NCBI GenBank assembly: GCA_903891735.1
Contig: CAITFQ010000067.1
Location: 1-7,046 of the forward strand
Length of the DNA: 7,046 nt
Source of the DNA: Candidatus Uhrbacteria bacterium
GTDB lineage: Bacteria > Patescibacteriota > Patescibacteriia > UBA9934
Direction: 5' to 3'
Part shown: one piece after another, positions 1-4,754 of the stretch
Layout of the letters: each line of letters starts with the position of its first letter
How positions within the stretch are numbered: position 1 is the first letter of the stretch
Position numbers and translations under genes: made by a program
The notes under the pieces: generated by a model
Told to the model about the DNA's origin: nothing
Seen by the model: the letters and a program-made list of their open reading frames with translations, nothing else
The model's database searches: none

Positions 1-1052
1 CCGTTCTCTGGGAACTGCACTTTAAGACCGACGTTGGTTTCAAGCTCACGCTCCAAACGCTCACGAATCTGACGCGACGTCACGAGCTTGCCTTCACGAC
101 CCGCAAATGGGGAAGTGTTCACCATCAAGTTCATGGTCAAAGTTGGGGCGTCGATACCAATGGTTGGCAACGCTTCAGCAGCTGGATCCTCAGCCACCGT
201 TTCACCCACGTAAATGTCGGGGATACCAGCAATCTGTACAATGTCGCCAGCCTCAGCTTGCTCAACTTCCACCTTCATCAAACCCTTGTGCGTGTAGAGC
301 TTGGTAATCTTGTGCTGCTCGCGACTGCCGTCCAAGTTAATAATGGTGACGTTCTGCCCAGCCTTGATCACGCCCTCGTACACGCGGCCGACACCAATAC
401 GACCAACATAATTGTCGTACTTCAAGTTGGCGGTCTGCATGCGCATTGGCACGGAGGTGTTATTCGGGGCTGGTGGCACGGTCTTCAAAATCAAGTCAAA
501 CAGTGGGCGCAAATCCTTGCCCTCTTCTTCCAAAGTCATCTTGGCGACACCGTCACGACCAATGGCGTAGATGTGCTTGAAGTCCAACTGGGCTTCGGTT
601 GCGCCAAGCTCCACGAACAAGTCAAAAATCATGTCGAGCACCGCATCCGGGCGAGCGGTTGGCTTGTCAATCTTGTTGATAACGACGATTGGCTTCAAAC
701 CGAGCGCCAAACTCTTACGCAACACGAACTTAGTTTGAGGCATCGGGCCTTCGTATGCGTCGACCAACAAGAGCACAGAATCGACCATCCGCAACACGCG
801 TTCAACCTCGGAACCGAAGTCGGCGTGACCTGGGGTGTCGACGATGTTGATCTTGATATTGTCGACGATGATCGAGGTGTTCTTAGCGTAAATCGTAATA
901 CCGCGCTCTTTTTCGAGCTCGTTACTATCCATGACACAATCTTCGATGACTTCGCGGTCGGCGAACGTCCCGGATTGCTTGAGCATGGCGTCGACCAGCG
1001 TGGTCTTACCGTGGTCAACGTGAGCGATGATAGCGATGTTGCGGAATTCCAT
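1..1052 (-). CDS. typA: Translational GTPase TypA/BipA, N-terminal 350 residues (truncated by window edge)
   Basis: Ribosome-associated GTPase of the EF-G/LepA class, known to act in 50S assembly and in stress or cold adaptation. The translation from the ATG at 1052 shows all G motifs: AHVDHGKTT (residues 10-18, P-loop), DSNELEKERGITI (42-54, switch I; this wording is typical of TypA), DTPGH (72-76) and NKID (126-129). The G domain is followed by a beta-barrel domain II (from about residue 200) and the start of domain III with AGREGKLVTSRQIRERLERE near the edge, also TypA-like. The family is about 600 residues, so roughly 250 C-terminal residues lie outside the window. The start is fixed by the standard MEFRNIAIIAHVDHGKTT opening. 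No Shine-Dalgarno sequence is visible; the leader is U-rich. A TTGACT promoter lies about 50 bases upstream. Family assignment is very secure. Confidence 0.97.
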   Translation of the reverse strand, partial: MEFRNIAIIAHVDHGKTTLVDAMLKQSGTFADREVIEDCVMDSNELEKERGITIYAKNTSIIVDNIKINIVDTPGHADFGSEVERVLRMVDSVLLLVDAYEGPMPQTKFVLRKSLALGLKPIVVINKIDKPTARPDAVLDMIFDLFVELGATEAQLDFKHIYAIGRDGVAKMTLEEEGKDLRPLFDLILKTVPPAPNNTSVPMRMQTANLKYDNYVGRIGVGRVYEGVIKAGQNVTIINLDGSREQHKITKLYTHKGLMKVEVEQAEAGDIVQIAGIPDIYVGETVAEDPAAEALPTIGIDAPTLTMNLMVNTSPFAGREGKLVTSRQIRERLERELETNVGLKVQFPEN

Positions 1053-1100
1053 AGATCGATTAAGAAACAAAAAAGGCGATAGATGCCCAAATTTGCCCGA

Positions 1101-1129
1101 AGTATGGCCTATTTTTGTTATTCAGTCAA
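1101..1129 (-). promoter_or_regulatory. Probable sigma-70 promoter of typA
   Basis: On the minus strand there is a -35 box TTGACT (1129-1124), a 17-base spacer and a -10 box CATACT (1106-1101). These match the consensus at 5/6 and 4/6 positions. Transcription would start near 1094, giving a leader of about 42 bases before the typA ATG. The same TTGACT -35 precedes the two paralogous genes further right, which supports it as the house style of this genome. Confidence 0.55.
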
Positions 1130-1141
1130 GCCTAGTATAAT
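1115..1141 (+). promoter_or_regulatory. Probable promoter of the rightward SWEET-like gene
   Basis: A perfect -10 box TATAAT lies at 1136-1141. The -35 is weaker: TTGTTA at 1115-1120 with a short 15-base spacer, or TTTTTG at 1112-1117 with 18 bases. Transcription would start near 1148, about 27 bases before the gene. The -35 region lies inside the spacer of the oppositely directed typA promoter, so the two promoters overlap physically. Confidence 0.5.
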
Positions 1142-1163
1142 GCGCCTTATCCCCAAAATACCT

Positions 1164-1178
1164 ATGAAACGTCTATGA
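1164..1178 (+). other. Possible four-codon leader ORF (MKRL) overlapping the next start codon
   Basis: ATG AAA CGT CTA TGA begins about 16 bases after the predicted transcript start. Its stop codon overlaps the ATG of the membrane protein gene in an ATGA arrangement (1175-1178). The downstream gene has no Shine-Dalgarno site, so termination-reinitiation coupling is conceivable. A four-codon ORF can easily arise by chance and nothing else supports it. Confidence 0.2.
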
Positions 1179-1762
1179 AGATAGAGCTCGCCATTATCGC
1201 CTCCGTCCTGGCCGTCATCGGCAATGTCCCATATTTACGCGATATTGTGCGCAAACGCGTCCAACCCCACCCTTACACCTGGCTCGTCGGCTCAGTCGTC
1301 TCCTGCACCGTTTTCTTTGGCCAACTCGCCCGCGGAGCCGGCATCGGCGCCTTACCCACCGCTGCCTCTGAAATCTTTACGCTTCTCATTTTCTTCTTTT
1401 CGCTCCAGTACGGCTTCAAAAAAATCCGCCGCATCGACACTGTTTTTCTCATTATCGCCCTAGCCGGCCTCATCCCCTGGGCCCTCACCCACGACCCCAC
1501 CCTCTCCGTCATCATCGCCGTTAGCATCGACTTAATTTCCTTCATTCCAACCCTCCGCAAAACCTGGTCGCACCCCAAAACCGAAACGCCCCTCTTATAC
1601 TCGATGAACGTCCTCCGCCACATCCTCATGCTCTTCTCCCTCCAAGCCTACAACATCGCCACCGCCTTACACTCCGTCGCCATGGTCCTCCTCAACTCGA
1701 CGATGACGTTCTTAATCCTCGTTCACGTTGTCACCAAACCGAAGCGCCTCAAATCAAAATAA
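1175..1762 (+). CDS. SWEET-like / PQ-loop family membrane protein, two repeats
   Basis: A 195-residue polytopic membrane protein of likely transport function; substrate unknown. I see about seven hydrophobic segments near residues 3-20, 35-53, 64-80, 88-104, 110-126, 141-159 and 163-187. This is a 3+1+3 layout like eukaryotic SWEET sugar carriers. The first and last triplets look like internal repeats: each opens with a proline-containing helix end (NVPYLR at 17-22, FIPTLR at 123-128), followed by a short basic loop and a helix beginning near TW or LY. The tail is basic (KPKRLKSK), as expected for a cytoplasmic end. The gene is monocistronic and divergent from typA, with an unusually C-rich coding strand. 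No Shine-Dalgarno is visible, and the start follows the predicted promoter at a sensible distance. Membrane nature is secure; the SWEET/PQ-loop assignment rests on topology and weak motifs, so it could be another small carrier. Confidence 0.75.
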   Translation: MKIELAIIASVLAVIGNVPYLRDIVRKRVQPHPYTWLVGSVVSCTVFFGQLARGAGIGALPTAASEIFTLLIFFFSLQYGFKKIRRIDTVFLIIALAGLIPWALTHDPTLSVIIAVSIDLISFIPTLRKTWSHPKTETPLLYSMNVLRHILMLFSLQAYNIATALHSVAMVLLNSTMTFLILVHVVTKPKRLKSK

Positions 1763-1800
1763 AAAAAGAAGGCCCACCGTAGCCTTTCGACTACGGTGGG
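1761..1800 (-). terminator. Intrinsic terminator of the 224-residue paralogue gene
   Basis: A perfect 10-bp GC-rich stem (CCCACCGTAG, 1773-1782, with CTACGGTGGG, 1791-1800) has an 8-base loop. Read on the minus strand it is followed by CCTTCTTTTTTT. The U-tract reaches the TAA of the convergent rightward gene (1760-1762). On the plus strand no T-run follows the hairpin, so it should stop leftward transcription only. Confidence 0.9.
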
Positions 1801-1831
1801 ACGGGGGACTCGGCGTGCTGGACGACGATGG

Positions 1832-2506
1832 CTACTTCAGGCCGTTAGCCTTCATGAAGAGCTTCTCGTCTTCGGTGGGCTTGAAGTTGAACCACAGTCC
1901 GAGACGTTGCAGCTTGCGGCCGATCTTCGGCGCCGTCGCTCTGGTGAGCTCGTTGTCACCACGAGCCTTGATCATGGTGCCGAGGAAGTCTTCGCCGAAG
2001 ACCATCACGTCGAGCACCGTGGTCAAGCTCATCCGCTTCAACATGCCGTATTCACCAGTGATGAACTCGGTCCGTTCCGGATCCATGAAGGTCGACAGGT
2101 GCTGGAGCACCACTTCTGTTGTCTCCTGGTTGACGAACACGTTCTGCGGCCGGCCCTGCAGCACGCGCTTGTCCTCCTCGTTGAACGGCACCCCACAGAC
2201 AAGTCCATGAGACGACATGGCGATATTGACAACTAGTCGGTCGTGCCGATCAGGCACCACCATCTCGAATTCAGTCTCGCTCATGGCCGCGTACTGCCAG
2301 TAGTACTCAACACCGGCCTTCAGCAGCTGACGGAACGGTTGTTCGGTGGCGAACCTACTCCGGTAGAGCGCCAGTCGTTCCTCAGCTGGCAGCTGCTGCA
2401 GCTTTCCCCAGACGTCGAGGGCTTGCTCGGCTTGCTGCCGTCGCACCGCAATCGCGCTCATGATCGTTTGGTCCATCTCTTCGATTGCCGTCTTGTTCTC
2501 GTTCAT
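1832..2506 (-). CDS. Unrecognised protein, paralogue A (224 residues)
   Basis: I do not recognise this family. It is a soluble, charged protein with no signal peptide or membrane segment. Residues 1-50 look helical and possibly coiled. Blocks shared with the neighbouring paralogue are YWQY (69-72), AMSETEFE (74-81), GVPFNEE (105-111), RPQNVF (119-124) and the C-terminal GLWFNF (203-208). The region between about 130 and 195 is poorly conserved. There is no obvious catalytic motif or metal site; Cys104 is not shared by the paralogue. The start at 2506 is decided by AAGGAGG six bases upstream. The gene has its own promoter and terminator, so it is transcribed alone. Sampled GC (about 60% in 2101-2220) is somewhat above the neighbouring acyltransferase gene. 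The ORF is real because a diverged paralogue with the same reading frame and signals sits next to it. Confidence 0.88.
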   Translation of the reverse strand: MNENKTAIEEMDQTIMSAIAVRRQQAEQALDVWGKLQQLPAEERLALYRSRFATEQPFRQLLKAGVEYYWQYAAMSETEFEMVVPDRHDRLVVNIAMSSHGLVCGVPFNEEDKRVLQGRPQNVFVNQETTEVVLQHLSTFMDPERTEFITGEYGMLKRMSLTTVLDVMVFGEDFLGTMIKARGDNELTRATAPKIGRKLQRLGLWFNFKPTEDEKLFMKANGLK

Positions 2507-2512
2507 CTGAAA

Positions 2513-2519
2513 CCTCCTT
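2513..2519 (-). promoter_or_regulatory. Strong ribosome binding site of paralogue A
   Basis: AAGGAGG on the minus strand, six bases before the ATG at 2506. It stands out because apart from the two paralogues no gene here with a visible start has a recognisable Shine-Dalgarno sequence. Confidence 0.85.
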
Positions 2520-2540
2520 CTGGGTTGGTGAGGTGCCAGT

Positions 2541-2569
2541 ATTGAGCCTTAAACGGAACAATTAGTCAA
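2541..2569 (-). promoter_or_regulatory. Probable promoter of paralogue A
   Basis: -35 TTGACT (2569-2564), a 17-base spacer and a weak -10 CTCAAT (2546-2541) on the minus strand. The same spacing and a similar -10 (TTGAAT) precede paralogue B, which argues for function despite the poor -10. Transcription would start near 2534, within the conserved GGCACCTC element (2537-2530). Confidence 0.55.
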
Positions 2570-2580
2570 TGCCATTCGCT

Positions 2581-2619
2581 AAAAAAGAAGGCCCACCGTA
2601 GCCTGGCGACTACGGTGGG
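2581..2619 (-). terminator. Intrinsic terminator of the 229-residue paralogue gene
   Basis: A 10-bp stem identical to the one at 1773-1800 (2592-2601 with 2610-2619), with an 8-base loop differing at only two positions. On the minus strand it is followed by CCTTCTTTTTT. It isolates paralogue B from the promoter of paralogue A immediately downstream. Confidence 0.9.
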
Positions 2620-2642
2620 ACGGGGGACGACGTCGACGCTGG

Positions 2643-3332
2643 CTACGGCAGGTTGGCGTCGATCCAGTTGTCCAGGTGGTCTTGCTCCGCCTTGGTCAGG
2701 ACGAAGTTGAACCACAGCCCGATCTTGCTGAACGCACGCTCGACCTTCGCCGCAAGCTGCACCGCTTCCGGCTGGGAACCGAACTTCACCACTTCGACGA
2801 ACTCGGCGGGGGATCGGCCAATCAGATTGCGCACGCTATTGCAGTTCAAAAGGATCTTGAGGAGGCTCCTCTCTGAGCCAACCAAGGGCAGGTCGTTCAT
2901 CGCCATGAAGGCGTCGACCGGCATGACCATGATGTTCGCCATGTCCGGCCTGGTCGCGAACACGTTCTGCGGCCGGTCCTGTAGCGTCCGCCGCATCTCC
3001 TCCGTGAACGGCACACCACGGACAAACCCGAGGTTGCTCATGACCTCGGCGATGGTCAGTCTGTCCATCGGGTCACTGACCGCTGCCTCGAACGCCGTCT
3101 CGCTCATGGCCAGGTACTGCCAGTAGCACCGGATACCAGCCGCCAGCAGTTGGCTGAACGGGGCACTGATCTTCGGGTCAAGCGGGCGTTGGAATCGCGC
3201 CAGTTTTTCCTCAGGCGCCAGACGCCGCTTACGATTCCAAGTCTTGGCCGCGTTATCAGCCAAGGCTTTGTGGGCGTGGATGGTGCTCATCAGGGTACGG
3301 TCGACACTCTCAATCTCTTCGTTCCTGTCCAT
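2643..3332 (-). CDS. Unrecognised protein, paralogue B (229 residues)
   Basis: Paralogue of the downstream 224-residue protein, of unknown function. Shared blocks are YWQY (70-73), AMSETAFE (75-82), GVPFTEE (106-112), RPQNVF (120-125) and GLWFNF (205-210), in the same order and spacing. The N-terminal 50 residues are charged and probably helical; there is no signal peptide or membrane helix. The open frame extends upstream to an ATG at 3383. I place the start at 3332 because AAAGGAGG lies five bases before it, because the extension would run over the promoter, and because the N-termini of the two paralogues then align (MNENK, MDRNE). The gene has its own promoter and terminator. Sampled GC at its 3' end is high (38 of 60 bases in 2641-2700). 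Function cannot be inferred; a small lineage-specific family is likely. Confidence 0.88.
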   Translation of the reverse strand: MDRNEEIESVDRTLMSTIHAHKALADNAAKTWNRKRRLAPEEKLARFQRPLDPKISAPFSQLLAAGIRCYWQYLAMSETAFEAAVSDPMDRLTIAEVMSNLGFVRGVPFTEEMRRTLQDRPQNVFATRPDMANIMVMPVDAFMAMNDLPLVGSERSLLKILLNCNSVRNLIGRSPAEFVEVVKFGSQPEAVQLAAKVERAFSKIGLWFNFVLTKAEQDHLDNWIDANLP

Positions 3333-3337
3333 TGAAT

Positions 3338-3345
3338 CCTCCTTT
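3338..3345 (-). promoter_or_regulatory. Strong ribosome binding site of paralogue B, decides the start
   Basis: AAAGGAGG on the minus strand ends five bases before the ATG at 3332. It makes that ATG the start rather than the in-frame ATG at 3383. Just upstream, TCTGGG and CCCAGA (3363-3368 and 3345-3350) can form a 6-bp hairpin with a 12-base loop that touches the ribosome binding site. Confidence 0.85.
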
Positions 3346-3377
3346 CTGGGTTGGGTGAAAGTCCCAGAGGTGCCACT

Positions 3378-3406
3378 ATTCAACTATAAAATTCGGCTAA
3401 AGTCAA
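3378..3406 (-). promoter_or_regulatory. Probable promoter of paralogue B
   Basis: -35 TTGACT (3406-3401), a 17-base spacer and -10 TTGAAT (3383-3378) on the minus strand. The -35 box starts just after the TAG stop of the upstream gene (3410-3408). Transcription would start near 3371 at the conserved GGCACCTC element (3374-3367), giving a leader of about 40 bases. The arrangement matches the promoter of paralogue A. Confidence 0.6.
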
Positions 3407-3407
3407 G

Positions 3408-4301
3408 CTATTTCTTCAATTTAGCAATCGGCGACTGACCCATAAATCGTGCTAACGGCTGCGGATAATCCGTGAATTGCAGTCCGAATTGCGCTTTAAA
3501 TTTACTAAATCCTTGCCAGCTCTTGGGCTCGCCCGGCGTCCAGAAGCAGCCGAATTCCAAATATTTGATACCGAATTCCGGGGAACGCAAAAACCAGTAA
3601 TCCATCAGTCCGGTACCAACCGAAACTTTCTTAGCCTCCTCACTATGAAAGCTCATTAAATGGATTGACTGCTGCGTTTCGGGGACGTCAATAAAGGCAA
3701 ACCCTGCCTCGACCTGCGAGTGGGGAGTTTTATGGCGAGCGCCGACAATGTGTAATAACGCACCATGTCCTTTAGCTTTTTGCTTCAGCATATTGCTAAA
3801 CAAAAACTTGAGGAACGCGTCCTGCTTACTCCGCTTATACGCCGCAATATACTCGTCGACCGTAATCGGCACAATCTCCCAATCGTTGGCCTGCTTGAGC
3901 CACGTCTTACGGTGCCGCTGGGCATGGGAGTCCCACTTTTTGAAATAATCCGCCGCTCCATCGATGGTCGCAAAACCAGTTCTACTTGTATTCATAACGA
4001 GCCTCGTCGTCTTCCAGCCACGGGGAATCTCGTTGCTATTCACTCGTTGCCAAGTCACCAACCGCCATGGCCCAGTCGGGTCATACTTCGGTTCGACGTC
4101 ACTGACGTAACGCTCAAACTTCACCGGCCCGTACTGCCAGCTGACGCCAGTACAGTCCGGCTGGCCGACCAGTGTAAACCCACTTTGCGTTGTCGCCTCG
4201 CGTTTTAAATAGCCAGGATCCGCCAAATAAGTCTTGTATCCCTGGGGCAGTGGGGGATTATTGACTGCTGCCGAAATTGGTTGAAAGGGGAGCCAGAGCA
4301 T
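3408..4301 (-). CDS. FemAB/GNAT-like acyltransferase-type protein
   Basis: A 297-residue soluble protein that I read as a divergent member of the FemAB-like branch of the GNAT fold. Relatives transfer amino acids from aminoacyl-tRNA to peptidoglycan precursors, or acyl groups to other amines. Supporting signs are a basic helix YFKKWDSHAQRHRKTW (119-134), resembling the 'R-N-R-R' helix that follows the first subdomain, and a C-terminal half with a hydrophobic strand AGFAFIDV (199-206). After that come GTGLMDYWFLR (229-239), a strand IKYLEFG (245-251) and FSKFKAQFG (265-273), equivalent to the closing 'G-FK-FG' of FemAB-like proteins. No signal peptide or membrane helix is seen. It is shorter than classical FemA/FemB (about 340-420 residues). 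No terminator separates it from paralogue B, but B has its own promoter. No Shine-Dalgarno precedes the ATG. The gene is real; the family call is moderate and the substrate is unknown. Confidence 0.6.
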   Translation of the reverse strand: MLWLPFQPISAAVNNPPLPQGYKTYLADPGYLKREATTQSGFTLVGQPDCTGVSWQYGPVKFERYVSDVEPKYDPTGPWRLVTWQRVNSNEIPRGWKTTRLVMNTSRTGFATIDGAADYFKKWDSHAQRHRKTWLKQANDWEIVPITVDEYIAAYKRSKQDAFLKFLFSNMLKQKAKGHGALLHIVGARHKTPHSQVEAGFAFIDVPETQQSIHLMSFHSEEAKKVSVGTGLMDYWFLRSPEFGIKYLEFGCFWTPGEPKSWQGFSKFKAQFGLQFTDYPQPLARFMGQSPIAKLKK

Positions 4302-4311
4302 AGTTGGGAGC

Positions 4312-4320
4312 AGTTTAGCA
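4312..4320 (-). promoter_or_regulatory. Possible extended -10 promoter of the FemAB-like gene
   Basis: TGCTAAACT on the minus strand fits an extended -10 (TGn plus TAAACT, 4/6). No good -35 is visible. It lies only 10 bases before the ATG at 4301, so the transcript would be nearly leaderless, which would agree with the missing Shine-Dalgarno. A promoter is expected here because a terminator lies just upstream. Confidence 0.3.
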
Positions 4321-4334
4321 CAACAGCCACGAAT

Positions 4335-4361
4335 TAAAAAAGCGGGGCATGGTAACCCCGC
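4335..4361 (-). terminator. Intrinsic terminator of the znu-doxX operon
   Basis: A 6-bp all-GC stem (GCGGGG, 4342-4347, with CCCCGC, 4356-4361) and an 8-base loop, followed on the minus strand by TTTTTTAATT. It starts 18 bases after the TAA of the DoxX gene and closes the leftward operon. Confidence 0.85.
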
Positions 4362-4379
4362 CTATTTAATGTGATTAGA

Positions 4380-4745
4380 TTAAACCACCATCGACAACAG
4401 CATGCACATCGCGGCGGCGATCGCCAAGTTCTTTTGGAAGCCAATCATGCTGTTCATCTTCATCGTGGCGTCCTGCTCATTCCAGAAGTCATGAATGCTG
4501 AAGGCGAAAATAACCAAACAAGCAATCAACATGCCGTAGGAAATCGGCAAGAAGCGCTGGGTCAAAATGCCGACACCGCCCAAGAACATGGCCAAGCCAC
4601 TGAGGTAGACGGCGGCGGTTGGCATGGGAACTTTTTTCATGGTGGCGTACTGAATCAAACCTTCTGACTTAGTGACGTGCGTCAAACCTGACATGACAAA
4701 GTAAATACCGAGAACAATCCGACCAATGAGAAAGAGTGGCGACAT
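4380..4745 (-). CDS. DoxX family membrane protein
   Basis: A 121-residue inner-membrane protein with four hydrophobic segments near residues 3-23, 45-63, 68-86 and 105-121. It has the DoxX layout: an N-terminal RIVLGIYFVMSGL helix, then a loop with THVTKSEGL and MKKVPMP, and HDFW (85-88) after the third helix. DoxX-like proteins have been linked to thiosulfate:quinone oxidoreductase and to redox or membrane stress functions, but most members are uncharacterised, so only the family is claimed. It is the last cistron of the zinc-uptake operon, nine bases after the ZnuB stop and ahead of the terminator. An in-frame TTG at 4754 directly abuts the ZnuB stop. I prefer the ATG at 4745 because it gives the usual DoxX N-terminus. 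Neither has a Shine-Dalgarno site, so translation is probably coupled to znuB. Confidence 0.85.
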   Translation of the reverse strand: MSPLFLIGRIVLGIYFVMSGLTHVTKSEGLIQYATMKKVPMPTAAVYLSGLAMFLGGVGILTQRFLPISYGMLIACLVIFAFSIHDFWNEQDATMKMNSMIGFQKNLAIAAAMCMLLSMVV

Positions 4746-4754
4746 ATTAATCAA

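Larger units (their letters stand above)
1761..3406 (-). repeat. Tandem duplication of a complete single-gene transcription unit
   Basis: Two units, 1761-2569 and 2581-3406, each run from a TTGACT promoter through a related leader, an AGGAGG ribosome binding site and a paralogous ORF to a near-identical hairpin terminator. Only 11 bases separate the -35 box of the left unit from the terminator of the right unit. The non-coding ends are conserved better than the ORFs: terminator stems are identical, and GGCACCTC and AACCCAGA recur in both leaders. Confidence 0.8.

Noticed and set aside
258..1082. 274-residue plus-strand open frame
   Set aside because: It lies antisense to typA, whose translation shows every GTPase motif. 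The antisense product is a composition artefact with no recognisable domain.
695..1090. 131-residue minus-strand open frame starting upstream of typA
   Set aside because: Same strand but wrong frame relative to the GTPase motifs; its product is low-complexity Ser/Arg text.
1773..1800. Bidirectional terminator also serving the rightward gene
   Set aside because: The hairpin is shared by the convergent genes, but on the plus strand it is followed by ACGGGGGAC with no T-run.
1728..2236. Two overlapping plus-strand open frames of 160 and 146 residues
   Set aside because: They are antisense to paralogue A, cross its terminator hairpin and have no conserved features.
1761..2619. Mobile element or CRISPR-like repeat, because the hairpin occurs twice
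   Set aside because: Only two copies exist, each directly after a paralogous ORF and each with the U-tract of a terminator. There is no transposase, target duplication or regular spacer series.
2653..3126. 157-residue plus-strand open frame
   Set aside because: Antisense to paralogue B, which is supported by a homologous neighbour, a ribosome binding site and its own promoter and terminator.
3333..3383. N-terminal extension of paralogue B to the ATG at 3383
   Set aside because: It would start within the -10 box and leave the AAAGGAGG site without a role; paralogue A has no matching extension.
3765..4208. 147-residue plus-strand open frame
   Set aside because: Antisense to the FemAB-like gene, with no promoter, ribosome binding site or recognisable motif.
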